The notes beneath the pieces are model-generated. The model made no database searches. It saw only the letters and a program-made list of their open reading frames with translations, and had not been told where the DNA came from. The translations under genes and the position numbers were made by a program. From Planosporangium sp963837285 (GTDB lineage Bacteria; Actinomycetota; Actinomycetes; Mycobacteriales; Micromonosporaceae), in assembly GCA_963837285.1 (NCBI GenBank), contig CAWIMS010000005.1, positions 372,001 to 436,000 on the forward strand: a stretch of 64,000 bases of DNA, read 5' to 3'. Positions 6,568-15,225 of the stretch are shown here, piece by piece; position 1 is the stretch's first letter; each line of letters begins with the position of its first letter.

Positions 6568-7766
6568 CCGATCCCCCGTCGCCGTACGCCGTGCTCACCG
6601 TCGTACCCGACGGCGACGGCTACGTGCTGGGCAGCCGTTACTCGGCGGACTTCGTGGCCGTCCCGCGGATCGGCGGCGACGTCGTCCGCTGGCTCCAGGC
6701 CGGCGCTACCCTGGCCGAGTGCGCCGACCGAGCCGCCCGCCAGATGGGCGAGCCGGTCGACGTGGCCGCGTTCGTCGCCGGGCTGGCCGGGGCCGGCCTG
6801 CTGCCCGCCGCCGCACCGGAGGCCGGCGGTACCCACCCGGCGACCGCTCCGGCCTCCGCGGCGGATCCGGTGGCCGGCTGGTCCGGGCGGGCTGGCCGGG
6901 CGCTGTTCGGTCCGGCGGGGCTGACGGTCCAGGGCGGGCTCGCGCTGGCCGGCGCGGTCGCACTGGTCACGGTACCGTCCGTCCGGCCCCGGTACACCGA
7001 CGTCATCGTGACCGGGGTACCGCTCGCGAGCCTGCTCATCGTTGCGATCCTCGGGACCGCCTCCGGGCTGGTCCACGAGTGGGCGCACGTGCTGGCCGCC
7101 GCGGCCCGCGGGGTGCCGAGCCGGGTGTCGATCAGCCGGCGGCTGGTGACGATCGTGTACCAGACCGACCTCACCCGGCTGTGGGGCGTACCCCGGCGGG
7201 ACCGGGTGGTACCGCTGCTGGCCGGCATGCTGTCCGACGCGGCGACCGTGGGCGTTCTGCTCCTGCTGGAGGCGGCGTCGGTCAGCAACCCGCTGACCCG
7301 GCTGCTGGTCTTCCTCAAGCTCGCCGGCATCGTCTTCCAGTTCGAGATCTTCATGCGTACCGACGTGTACGCGCTGTTCGTCGTGGCCACCGGCTGCCGG
7401 AATCTGTGGGCCACCAAGGGCGCGGTGGCCCGCCGGGCGATCGGGCGCGCCACAGCCGACGACCAGACCCTGCTGGCTGCGGTGGGTCGCCGGGAGATCC
7501 GCTGGGCCCGCGTGTACCTGCTGCTGTACGTGCCCGGGGTGGCCTGGACGTGCTGGTACTTCGCCGGATTCGCGGTTCCGGCGATCCGTCGGCTGCTCGC
7601 CATGTCGATCGCCGCGATCATGGAGTCCGGGCCGGTCAGCCCGGTCGGTGCGGCCGGCCTGGTGGCGCTGGTCGCCACCGTCGCCTCAACCGGGTACGTG
7701 CTGTGGGGCGCCGCCCGCACCGTGGTCCGACTCGCCGGCCAGCTCCGGCGGTCCGGCCGGCGGTGA
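6564..7766 (+). CDS. M50-like membrane metalloprotease with PqqD-like N-terminal domain
   Basis: The product is 400 aa. Residues 1-90 (YAVLTVVPDGDGYVLGSR, later FVAVPRIGGDVVRWL) resemble the PqqD/peptide-carrier-like domain of putative peptide zinc metalloproteases in RiPP loci. A membrane domain with about six hydrophobic segments follows. It carries the zinc motif HEWAH near residue 173, a GML..A helix in place of the usual NPDG, and a downstream FMRTDVYALF whose Asp is a likely third ligand. The family cleaves substrates within or at the membrane, plausibly the leader of the modified peptide. It starts by ATGA overlap with the E1-like gene. No dedicated transporter gene follows. Confidence 0.75.
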   Translation: MTDPPSPYAVLTVVPDGDGYVLGSRYSADFVAVPRIGGDVVRWLQAGATLAECADRAARQMGEPVDVAAFVAGLAGAGLLPAAAPEAGGTHPATAPASAADPVAGWSGRAGRALFGPAGLTVQGGLALAGAVALVTVPSVRPRYTDVIVTGVPLASLLIVAILGTASGLVHEWAHVLAAAARGVPSRVSISRRLVTIVYQTDLTRLWGVPRRDRVVPLLAGMLSDAATVGVLLLLEAASVSNPLTRLLVFLKLAGIVFQFEIFMRTDVYALFVVATGCRNLWATKGAVARRAIGRATADDQTLLAAVGRREIRWARVYLLLYVPGVAWTCWYFAGFAVPAIRRLLAMSIAAIMESGPVSPVGAAGLVALVATVASTGYVLWGAARTVVRLAGQLRRSGRR

Positions 7767-7834
7767 CGCCACTGGATCGGACGTACGCGACGCCTCATCG
7801 CCGAGCTGACCTCGCTGCCGTCCAGGCAGCGTCG

Positions 7835-8446
7835 TCACTCCTCAAGCAGACCTGCGGCGAGGAACGCCTTGCGGTAGATGTCCCGGATGACCTGCTGCTT
7901 GCGGGCGTTGTACCGCATGACGTGCTCTCCGCCTGCGTTTGCCTCCAGCGCCGCCTGCCGCTTCACGGCGGCGTAACGATCACGGTCTCCTGGATTGCCC
8001 CGCAGCCAGTCGCGGAAGATCCGGTGCCTGACCGGCTCGGGGCTTTCGGTTCCGAAGACGTGCAGGTTGCAGCGAGGCTCGTCCGCTGCCAGCGCCCGGT
8101 GGCGATACCACCAGGGCTCGCGGATCACCAGCCGGAACCCGATCGTCTCCAGCGCCGGTACGTAGTCCCGCTCTCGGTCGGGATCGACCACCGTCAAGTC
8201 GATGTCGATGATCGGCTTCGCCGGCAGTCCGGGCACGGACGTGGAGCCGACGTGTTCAAGCTGCAGCACCCGCCAGCCCAGAGCCTCCCGGATCCGGGCC
8301 GCCAGGTAGTCGAATTGCCGCGGCCAGGCGGGGTCGGGATCGGCTACGTCAATGCCGGTGGTCGGGGCGGCGCCGGGCACCCACGCATCGGCTCCCGGAG
8401 GTGGCGGGGAGTCGTCGAACGACACGATCTCAGCTCGGCTGGGCAC
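7835..8446 (-). CDS. GrpB family protein (UPF0157, nucleotidyltransferase-like)
   Basis: The product is 203 aa with the full GrpB domain from about residue 35: DPAWPRQFDYLAARI, LQLEHVGSTSVPGLPAKPII and DIDLTVVD, a nucleotidyltransferase-like core (GSTSVPGLxxKPxID). NLHVF and the basic C-terminal helix RDIYRKAFLAAG follow. The domain is related to minimal nucleotidyltransferases and is sometimes fused to CoaE (dephospho-CoA kinase). The biochemical role of stand-alone members is not settled. An N-terminal 30-residue extension is not conserved, so the start could be internal. It converges with the preceding plus-strand M50 gene. Confidence 0.85.
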   Translation of the reverse strand: MPSRAEIVSFDDSPPPPGADAWVPGAAPTTGIDVADPDPAWPRQFDYLAARIREALGWRVLQLEHVGSTSVPGLPAKPIIDIDLTVVDPDRERDYVPALETIGFRLVIREPWWYRHRALAADEPRCNLHVFGTESPEPVRHRIFRDWLRGNPGDRDRYAAVKRQAALEANAGGEHVMRYNARKQQVIRDIYRKAFLAAGLLEE

Positions 8447-8623
8447 CGGTGGAGTCTATTGCCCGCTCATCGGTCGAGCCCCTGCCCCAACCGGTACCGT
8501 GACCGAGAGTGACGCGCGGTCGGCGGTTATCCGGCAGGTTGCCGTATAGCTGGCCCTACCCCGAAGACTCCTGCCAGCGTCATGGTTCGCGCCGGCGGTG
8601 ATCGCCTAGCGTGACCGCATCGG

Positions 8624-9547
8624 GTGTTACACCGGCGGGTCGGCGTGGCCGTCTACACACTCGATCCGATCGAGGAGTCCTTCTTGCGCGCTCGCACAGC
8701 CCCACCGCGACTCGACGGCGTCCCTGGCCGTGCGCTGGCCACGCTCGTCGCCCTCGCGGCGGTCTTGGCCGCCGCCTTCGTCGTTGCCCCGCCGAGGCTG
8801 GCGGCAAGCGACCCGGCCGGCGATCTGGCCGACCAGGGCCATCTCGGTGCCGCGTTCCGCGAGGCGCTGTTCGGCTACTGGCGCTCCGGCGACCGGAACT
8901 ACCCGCCGGCTCTGCAGCGCGTGGTCGACTACTGGTTCCGGTTCCACCTGGTCAAGGGCGGGATCGCCGCGCTGCTGCTGATCGTGCTGGTCGCGCTGGC
9001 GGTCCTGCTCTGGCGCACCCGCTTGCGCGCTGACGGGCTCGGGATGGGCAGCAGGGCCGCCCTCGTCTCGGCCGGCACGGCCGTCCCGCCGCTGGCGCTG
9101 TTCGCGCTGGCGGTCGTGATGGCCAATATCCAAGGTGCGGTGGCGCCGTTCGCCTCGCTGTTGCCGTTGCTGACCGACGGCACACCCGACGCCGGCCTCG
9201 CCGGCTCGCTGGCGCAGGCCAGGCAGCAACTGGCCGGCTCGCACCGGACCAATGGCTACACTCCACCCGCCCTGGACGCGATGGTCAGCGACTTCGCCCG
9301 CTATCACGCGGCAATGGCGGTAATCGCCGCCGTCGTGGTGGTGGCCCTCCTGGGTCTCAGTGTGATGTTCTGGCGCAGCTTCGCCAGGGTCGGGTCGGCC
9401 GACCAGCGGACCCGGCGGGTACTGGGGTGGTTCGGTGCCTTCTCCGCGTTGTCGTCGCTGATCGTGGTCGTGGTCTTCGTCGCGAACGCGGGCACCGCGA
9501 CGGACCCGGCGCCGGCACTCCTGGGCCTCCTCAACGGCGGATTCTGA
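8624..9547 (+). CDS. Multi-spanning membrane protein of unknown function
   Basis: The product is 307 aa with about five hydrophobic helices (residues ~40-58, 113-131, 148-168, 232-251, 270-290). Between the first and second and between the third and fourth helices lie polar loops of about 55-60 residues. The arrangement and the absence of charged catalytic motifs do not match a transporter family I can name. The start is uncertain: the frame opens with GTG at 8624, while GTG at 8645 would remove a short basic stretch and begin VAVYTLDPIEE. No partner genes are present. The following gene converges. A membrane-stress or anionic-lipid role cannot be argued from sequence. Confidence 0.65.
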   Translation: MLHRRVGVAVYTLDPIEESFLRARTAPPRLDGVPGRALATLVALAAVLAAAFVVAPPRLAASDPAGDLADQGHLGAAFREALFGYWRSGDRNYPPALQRVVDYWFRFHLVKGGIAALLLIVLVALAVLLWRTRLRADGLGMGSRAALVSAGTAVPPLALFALAVVMANIQGAVAPFASLLPLLTDGTPDAGLAGSLAQARQQLAGSHRTNGYTPPALDAMVSDFARYHAAMAVIAAVVVVALLGLSVMFWRSFARVGSADQRTRRVLGWFGAFSALSSLIVVVVFVANAGTATDPAPALLGLLNGGF

Positions 9548-9553
9548 AGTACC

Positions 9554-9931
9554 TTAGGAGCACCTGATCTTGGTCTGGGAATCGACCTCTGCGTCCTCGA
9601 CGTCGAAGACTCGGTCCTTGAGGAGATAGCCGAATCTCCCGCGGGTCACCAGTTCGACCGAGTGCCGGGTCTCCAGGTGCTGGGACAGCAGCACGATCCC
9701 GAGTTCGGGGTGGGTCTCGCGCAGTTGGCGTGCGGCGCGGGCGCCGTCGTCGGTGCGCTCGGGTGGCATCCGGATGTCGATGATCGCGAGGTCGGGCTTC
9801 TGGTCGAGGACGCAGGCGATCAGCGCCGGTGCGTCTTCGGCTTTGCCAACGATCTCGTGGCCAGCGTCGATGAGCAGGCGGGCCAGGCCCTCACGGAACA
9901 GGGCGGAGTCCTCACCGATCACGATGCGCAC
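9554..9931 (-). pseudogene. Response regulator, receiver domain only, truncated
   Basis: From GTG at 9931 the frame gives 125 residues of a NarL/LuxR-type receiver: VRIVIGEDSALFREG with the acidic pocket, the phosphoacceptor Asp in DLAIIDIRMPPER, Ser/Thr position in VLLSQHLET and Lys in GYLLKDR. After VFDVED the sequence diverges (SQTKIRCS, stop) where relatives continue into a linker and an HTH domain. The DNA-binding domain is therefore absent. The GTG overlaps the stop of a histidine-kinase fragment just upstream, preserving the original operon order. The protein could still act as a single-domain receiver, but truncation is the simpler reading. Confidence 0.7.
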
Positions 9932-10030
9932 GGCAACACCGCCTCGACCGTCGTGCCGCTGCCGAGCGGGCTGTGGACCAACAGTGTGCCGCCGAGCGCG
10001 GCAACCCGGTCCACGACACGCCCAACGCGC
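9919..10030 (-). pseudogene. Histidine kinase C-terminal remnant
   Basis: In the minus frame ending TGA at 9919-9921 the sequence reads VVDRVAALGGTLLVHSPLGS and then GTTVEAVLPC. This is the G2-box and final strands of HATPase domains of NarL-type sensor kinases. The frame meets a stop only about 35 codons upstream, so the dimerisation and sensor domains are gone. The stop overlaps the start of the truncated response regulator, showing that this was a two-component operon. Confidence 0.75.
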
Positions 10031-10170
10031 CTGGCGAGACATCATCAACCTACTCGCCGAATGCCTACCACCCGCAACGTGACCCAACCACGAATGCCCG
10101 ACCACCACAGGGCGTAGCGCGCGGATCGCGGCAGGTGTGCACTCGACCGACAATAGGCCACTACGCATTC

Positions 10171-10914
10171 TCAGACCGCTCGAACTTCGGCGAGCCGCTT
10201 GACTGCGTACTCGTCGTCCCAGCAGACAGCGGCTTCCCACGCGGCCGACGCTTGCGCGGCGATGTCGTACGCGCCGTCGTCGAGGCCGGCGGCGTTGTCG
10301 GGCAGCACGAGATCGAGGTCGGGGACGTCGACGTGCGACTCGTCCCAGTCGATCAGCGCGACCTGATTCGCGGTTATACGGACGTTGCCAAGGTTGTTGG
10401 GATCGCCGTGGACGACGCATGTCTGACGTCCAGCGAGCCGCGCCCACGCCGCCCGGCATCGAGCCACGCCCTCAGGAGGCATCGCGCCGAGGTCGATCTT
10501 CGTCCCGGTCTCGGCGTGCAGGAGGTCGGTCGACGATCGCCAACCTGGGCGCTGCGGCCAGCCCTGCGTCAACCGGTGCAGCTCCCGGAGCGTGCCGGCC
10601 ACGCGACGCCAGTCGGCCTGCGTCTCCGGCGGTCCGCCCTCCAGAAAGGTCATCACCACCAGACCGTCGGCGAACAGCCGGCCGTCCCGCGTCGGGATCG
10701 GCACCGGCACCGGCAGACCTTCACGGTCGAGGTATTGGAGGAGCTCGGTCTCCCACGCCAGATCGGCATCGCTCCTGGCACCGAGACGACCGACCGCGAG
10801 GCGCCCGTTGACGCGCACGCTCCACACGTCGTTGGCCACTCCGCCAGCAAGCGGTTCGATGCGAGCGGCGCCTTCACCCCACTGCCCGAGTGCCTCCCAA
10901 CCCACTGGCCACAT
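10171..10914 (-). CDS. Aminoglycoside phosphotransferase (APH)-type kinase
   Basis: The product is 247 aa with a small kinase-like fold. The N-lobe is in PLAGGVANDVWSVRVNGRLAVGR-type sequence, the catalytic loop is CVVHGDPNNLGNV (Asp of HGD and Asn) and the metal-binding Asp is in ALIDWDESHVDVPD. The family phosphorylates small molecules such as aminoglycosides, choline or homoserine. Chromosomal actinobacterial members of this length rarely have known substrates. The start at 10914 is ATG (MWPVGWEALG), but an ATG is not closely preceded by a strong ribosome site. It is not in an operon. Confidence 0.85.
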   Translation of the reverse strand: MWPVGWEALGQWGEGAARIEPLAGGVANDVWSVRVNGRLAVGRLGARSDADLAWETELLQYLDREGLPVPVPIPTRDGRLFADGLVVMTFLEGGPPETQADWRRVAGTLRELHRLTQGWPQRPGWRSSTDLLHAETGTKIDLGAMPPEGVARCRAAWARLAGRQTCVVHGDPNNLGNVRITANQVALIDWDESHVDVPDLDLVLPDNAAGLDDGAYDIAAQASAAWEAAVCWDDEYAVKRLAEVRAV

Positions 10915-11034
10915 TTTACGGGGTTCCGAACATCACCGTTCTCGGCAGAGTCGCGAGCCTCAGCTATGGGACTGTGGATCTAACGGTGTTTCCGGCCTGA
11001 TCTGCCCGGCGTGGTGCTGGGTAAGGAAGGTGCC

Positions 11035-11109
11035 GTGATAACCGCGACACCGGACGATGTGACCCCACGGAAGAAGAGGGCCGAGCCGTCGGCGGAGGAG
11101 CGGGCCACG
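11035..11109 (+). mobile_element. Possible fragment of an IS256-type transposase N-terminus
   Basis: The plus frame reads VTPRKKRAEPSAEERATS, similar to the basic, SAE-containing N-terminus of IS256-family transposases of actinomycetes. Neither the catalytic DDE region nor terminal repeats are present, and the frame breaks at the adjacent palindrome. This is weak evidence, based on remembered family resemblance only. Confidence 0.25.
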
Positions 11110-11137
11110 AGCGACGTCTGGACGTCCAGACGTCGCT
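11110..11137. repeat. Perfect 28-bp palindrome without spacer
   Basis: The half-site AGCGACGTCTGGAC is followed immediately by its exact reverse complement, with no loop. Flanking bases do not extend the symmetry. It lies between the IS-like fragment and the end of the GNAT gene. It could be a dimer-binding operator, a recombination site or the scar of an inverted duplication. Confidence 0.9.
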
Positions 11138-11171
11138 GGGAGAGACTGTCAGCCCCCGTCGAGGCGGTTCT

Positions 11172-11630
11172 TCAGCGGCCGCATCGGTCCAGGCGCTCCC
11201 ACGGCCAGTCGGTGGCGACCCAGTTCGCGACGGCGGTGGCGAGCGGCACGTCGAGGTCTGCCCTGTCGGCCCGCACCCAGGACTGCACCGTCACGTCATA
11301 CTCCTCGGAGGCCGAAGGGTACAGGTAGACGCAACCGATGACGTCGTCGTCGACCGTGTCGAGGACAGTGAAGGTGAACCCGGCACCCTTCGTGAAGTCG
11401 CCGGCGTGACGGCGCAGGTCGGAGAGGTTCTTCTCGAGCGACATGCCGCTGGGTGGTGGCCAGTTGCCGTCCGGGTAACCGGGAGTGGCGCGGATGTGCT
11501 CGATGCTCGACATCCAGGCAGCGTGATCCGCCTCGTTGTGCTGCGGGCCCAGCGGTTCGAGGCGAAACCGATCGGTGACGAGCGACGTCGGCGGATCGAA
11601 GCCGGGTGGTACGAAAGCATCCGAGGTCAT
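11172..11630 (-). CDS. GNAT-family N-acetyltransferase
   Basis: The product is 152 aa. The N-terminal TDRFRLEPLGPQHNEADHAA is typical of GNAT proteins. The middle strands FTFTVLDTVDDDVIGCVYLYP form the core before the acetyl-CoA-binding region, and VQSWVRADRADLDVPLATAVA takes the place of the usual pyrophosphate-binding Q/RxxGxG/A loop, which is weakly preserved. The family moves an acetyl group from acetyl-CoA to a primary amine. The substrate is unknown. I start at ATG 11630 (MTSDAFVPPGF), since the frame upstream is not conserved. The end at WERLDRCGR is about 15-20 residues shorter than in relatives. Confidence 0.75.
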   Translation of the reverse strand: MTSDAFVPPGFDPPTSLVTDRFRLEPLGPQHNEADHAAWMSSIEHIRATPGYPDGNWPPPSGMSLEKNLSDLRRHAGDFTKGAGFTFTVLDTVDDDVIGCVYLYPSASEEYDVTVQSWVRADRADLDVPLATAVANWVATDWPWERLDRCGR

Positions 11631-11666
11631 GGCCAGGACGCTACTGGTTTGCCAGCCCTCACGCAT

Positions 11667-12176
11667 TCGACTTCAGATCGGCGGCGTGAGGTCGGCTGTG
11701 TCTCGACCGATGACCGCGCGTTGGTGTTACGGCCAGATGCGGCGTCGTCCAACTCCCCGATGGTGCGGGCACGGTGTCGTGGCTGACGGTGGCGAGCGAG
11801 CGACATCGACTTCTTGAAGGCCCGCGACCACCCCGGCGCTGATGAAGGTGTCCAGGCACACGTCGGTACGGAGCCTCGCGAAGTACGCCCGCTCGTCGAC
11901 CGAGGCCCCTCGCCCGATAGCGTGCCGAGACCAAGCCCGCGGCCCGGGGCCGTCGATGAGCAGCCAATACGGGATTGGGGCGAACCGGCTCCTTCGACGA
12001 TCCCATCTGCATGAATGGTCGCCCCGGGTCAAGCCGCGATTTCGCCCCTGCCCGCGATGCGCGCAATGCGCCCACCAGCAGGTCCCCGGAAACGCCGAGG
12101 TGACACTCCATGCGTTGCGGTGATCGCATCGTCACCGGTAGCCCGTGTCGGGCCGCGTCGTGCGATGCCGCGGCAC
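11667..12176. other. 510-bp region with an unidentified minus-strand coding remnant
   Basis: No intact gene was found. On the minus strand between about 11990 and 11790 one frame has strong G/C third positions and reads RFAPIPYWLLIDGPGPRAW, then DERAYFARLRTDVCLDTFIS. This looks like a piece of a real protein, but I do not recognise it and the frame is not supported upstream or downstream. No repeat or promoter stands out. Confidence 0.4.
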
Positions 12177-13203
12177 ATGCCTCGCACCCTGCTGACCGGC
12201 GGAGACGTTCTCGACGCCCGCACCGGTGGGACACGTGTCGCCGATGTTGTCATCGAAGGCGACCGGATCGTCGATGTTGGCGTCGGTCTTGACGGCGATG
12301 AGAGCGTCGACTACGCCGGCCACCTCATCGTGCCCGGGTTCATCGACTGCCACACACATGTGGCGTTGTCCTACGATTTCGCGAGCCCCGACCCGACTGA
12401 GACTCCGCGCTCGATGCGGGTTCTGTCCGCCGTTCCCATCCTGGCAATGCTCCTGCGGCTTGGTGTGACGACCGCACGTGACGCGTGGGGTGCCGACGCG
12501 GGGCTGAAACGGGCCGTGGAGATGGGCTGGACGGATGACCCGCGTCGGCGCCGATTGGATCAAGGTCACGGCGACCGGCTCCATCCTGCAGGGTGCCCGG
12601 GCACAGCACAGCCAGATCACGCCCGACGAGATGACCGCGCTCGTCGGCGAGGCGCAGCGCCAGGGCCGCGCGGGTGTCATGGTGCACGCCCACGGCGCGC
12701 GGGCTGCCGAGGAGGCCGCGCGGTGCGGTGCGCACAGCATCGAGCACGGGGTCTTTCTCGACGAGGCCGCGGTCGCCGCCATGTCGGCCGCCGGGACGTG
12801 GTTGGTACCCACCCTGTCGTGTACCCAGGCCGACCCCGCGCAGGTGCCGGATGCGGTAGCGGTGGCGCATCGGGCGTCGGTGCGGCTCGCGCTCGACGCG
12901 GGCGTCCCGATCGCGATGGGTACCGACAACCCGGTTCGCCCGCACACCGAGGTCCTCAACGAGCTGCGGTACCTGTCGCAGGCCGGGCTCGGGGACGCGG
13001 CGGCGCTGCGGGCGGCCACGTTCGAGGCGGCCCGGCTGCTCGGGCTCGCCGACGACCGCGGCGAGATCGCCCCCCGCAAGCGGGCCGATCTGGTACTCCT
13101 GGCGGGAACGGACCTGGACGTCAGCGACCTCGCAAGCCGGATCCGTCGCGTCTGGCACAACGGAACGCCGGTGGCCCGAGCCGCAGACACGATGGATCAG
13201 TGA
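12177..13203 (+). pseudogene. Imidazolonepropionase-like amidohydrolase, interrupted
   Basis: Two frames together give a metal-dependent amidohydrolase (M38/ Xaa-Pro dipeptidase-like). The first (from ATG 12177) has the small beta domain, then the metal motif DCHTHVAL and LGVTTARDAWGADAGLKRAV. It stops matching at about 12530. The second (from about 12540) continues GADWIKVTATGS, HAHGARAAEEA, CGAHSIEHG, the catalytic Asp in MGTDNPVRPH and the C-terminal PRKRADLVLLAG to TGA 13201-13203. Relatives have about 50-60 more residues between the two parts. The gene therefore carries an internal deletion that also shifts frame, making an active product unlikely. Confidence 0.8.
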
Positions 13204-13222
13204 CAGCGCTCGACGTGCCGGG

Positions 13223-15193
13223 TCAGGGCGGGGCGGTGAAGCGATAGCCGGCGCCGCGCACCGTTTGCAGGCTTCCGGCACTGTCACCGAGTTTGCGGCG
13301 GAGGGCGCTGATCACGACCTCGACGACGTTGCTGCCGCCGCTCCAGTCGTAGCCCCAGACGTCGCGCAGCAGCGCCGGCCGGCCGACGACCCGGCCTTCG
13401 CGTTCGTACAGGTACTGAAGGACATCGAATTCCAGTTTGGTGAGATCAGCGCGGGTGCCGGCGAGGATGAGCTGGCGGCGGTCGCGATCGAGCAGGACGT
13501 CGTCGTCGACGAGCATTTCCCGCGCGGCGAGGTCGGTCAGCCAGCCGTCGATGGAGGACGGTCCGAAGTCGTTGTAGAGGGCATGGTAGGTGGTCCCCCC
13601 GATCTCGGCGGCGCCTTCCGGGAGACGGGCGAAGCCGAGCGGCGCGAACTGGGACAGCGCCGCGGCGGGATCGGCGGCCAGCGAGTAGATGCGCCGGAGC
13701 CTGGGGCGCATTTCCAGGTAGCGCCGCTTGAGGTCGAGGATCAGGGCGGCGTGGGCCGGCGTCGTGGCTTCGCCGCCGTCGGCGGCCAGCATATGGCGGA
13801 GAAAGAGTACCTGCTGGCCGCGCGGCACCGGGTTGGCGCGCAGGTGCTCTCGCCAGGTGGCGGCCACCGGGTCCGCGGCGAGGAGCCAGGCCGGCACGGC
13901 GGTCGCCTCGCACAGGCACTGGAACGCGACCGGGGACCCGTCGGAGTCCCGCGCGACGCGGAACGCGGACGGCATCGTGTCCCACCAGGACCGCATCACG
14001 GTGACTGCCCCGGCTGGCTGGTGCGCGCGGGCGATGGCGGTGATCTGGGCTTCATCGGCCGGCCGCGCTGGCTCGACGGCGTACCGGTGGCTGGCGGTGG
14101 GGAAGAACGCCTCCCGCACGGCCGGGTTCTCGATGAGATAGAGCAGGTCGGCGGTGTAGCGCCACAGGTCGGCCGGCGGGGCGGTGCGCAGCTCGCGCCG
14201 CAGTTGCCGCCAGGCCGCGATCCTGTGGGCACGGTAGGCCGGCGGATCGTTGACCCGCAGCAGCGCCGCGACGACTTCCCGCACGGTGTCGTGCAGGATG
14301 AGACCGTCCGGTCCGAACTCCACGAACGGCAGCGGGCGCAGCATGTCGTACGCCTCGTGCGGGGGTACCTCCGGCAGCAGGGCACCGAGGAGCGACAGGG
14401 TCGGCCGGCGCAGCGTGCAGGCGGCGTCGAGCACAGCCCGGGTCGGCTGGTCGAGGCCGGAAAGGTAGACCCGGGCCAGTTCGGTGACGACGGTGGCGAC
14501 CGCGGCGTCGGGGACCGTGAGGTCCGGGCGGGCGCCCCGCGCGGAGGCGGCGAGCCGCAGTGCCAGCGGGTGGCCGTGGGTGAAGCGGGTGACCCGGGCG
14601 GCGTCAGCGTCGCTGAGTCCTTCGCGGCGCAGCAGTGCGCCGGCGTCCGCGGGTGCCAGGTTCGCTAGCGGCACGGTGGCCAGCAGGTCCCCGAAGTCAC
14701 CGATCCAGGCGGCGACCGGCGGCTCGCGGCCAGCCAGCGCCAGCCTGGTGTTGTCGCGCAGGCCCGGCACGAGTTCCTGCCGCAGCCAGGTGTCCAGCAA
14801 CCGGAGCTGTTCGTAGGTATCGAGAACCAGCACCACCCGGTCACCGAGGCCGCTGAGCGCCGCGGCGGCCGCGGCGACCGTAGTCATCGGCCGGGCCCGG
14901 CCGGGTGGTTGCGCCCGCAGCGCCCCGATCGCGCGGTCGAGCGCGGCGAGGAAGCCGCGCTCGGTCGGCTCAATGCCGCCGCAGTCCAGGCTGACGACGG
15001 CGGCGCCGTGCGCTCGCGCGTCTTCAGCGAACGCGGCGAGCAGCGCGGATTTCCCGATTCCCGCGATGCCGTGCACGGCCACGACCAGCGGGCGGTCACG
15101 CTCGACCAGGTCGAGCAGCACCGCCCGCTCCGCATGCCGGCCGACCACGGCGGCCGCCCGCGCACCGAGCAATGTTCGCAGGGTCCCGCTCAT
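13223..15193 (-). CDS. STAND-type ATPase regulator with GNAT-like middle and C-terminal winged helix
   Basis: The product is 656 aa. Residues 1-300 form an AAA/NB-ARC-like ATPase with Walker A GIAGIGKSALL (about 44-54), Walker B VVLVLDTYEQL and a sensor-like LALAGREPP. Residues about 370-540 resemble a GNAT fold (YAVEPARPADEAQITAIARA, FRVARDSDGSPVAF). Residues 550-656 are an OmpR/PhoB-type winged helix (LTKLEFDVLQYLYEREGRVV, later SNVVEVVISALRRKLG and TVRGAGYRF). Placement of the DNA-binding domain at the C-terminus is unusual for AfsR relatives. It lies 32 bases downstream of the small monooxygenase-like gene on the same strand and probably controls the divergent pair through the inverted repeat at 15630-15667. 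Confidence 0.85.
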   Translation of the reverse strand: MSGTLRTLLGARAAAVVGRHAERAVLLDLVERDRPLVVAVHGIAGIGKSALLAAFAEDARAHGAAVVSLDCGGIEPTERGFLAALDRAIGALRAQPPGRARPMTTVAAAAAALSGLGDRVVLVLDTYEQLRLLDTWLRQELVPGLRDNTRLALAGREPPVAAWIGDFGDLLATVPLANLAPADAGALLRREGLSDADAARVTRFTHGHPLALRLAASARGARPDLTVPDAAVATVVTELARVYLSGLDQPTRAVLDAACTLRRPTLSLLGALLPEVPPHEAYDMLRPLPFVEFGPDGLILHDTVREVVAALLRVNDPPAYRAHRIAAWRQLRRELRTAPPADLWRYTADLLYLIENPAVREAFFPTASHRYAVEPARPADEAQITAIARAHQPAGAVTVMRSWWDTMPSAFRVARDSDGSPVAFQCLCEATAVPAWLLAADPVAATWREHLRANPVPRGQQVLFLRHMLAADGGEATTPAHAALILDLKRRYLEMRPRLRRIYSLAADPAAALSQFAPLGFARLPEGAAEIGGTTYHALYNDFGPSSIDGWLTDLAAREMLVDDDVLLDRDRRQLILAGTRADLTKLEFDVLQYLYEREGRVVGRPALLRDVWGYDWSGGSNVVEVVISALRRKLGDSAGSLQTVRGAGYRFTAPP

Positions 15194-15225
15194 CGCCCGT
15201 CCGGTCGTGCGTCAGTCATCTGTCG

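Noticed and set aside
6719..8512. Plus-strand ORF of 597 codons
   Set aside because: It overlaps the M50-like gene in another frame and the GrpB gene on the opposite strand. Composition is R/G/P-rich without domain similarity.
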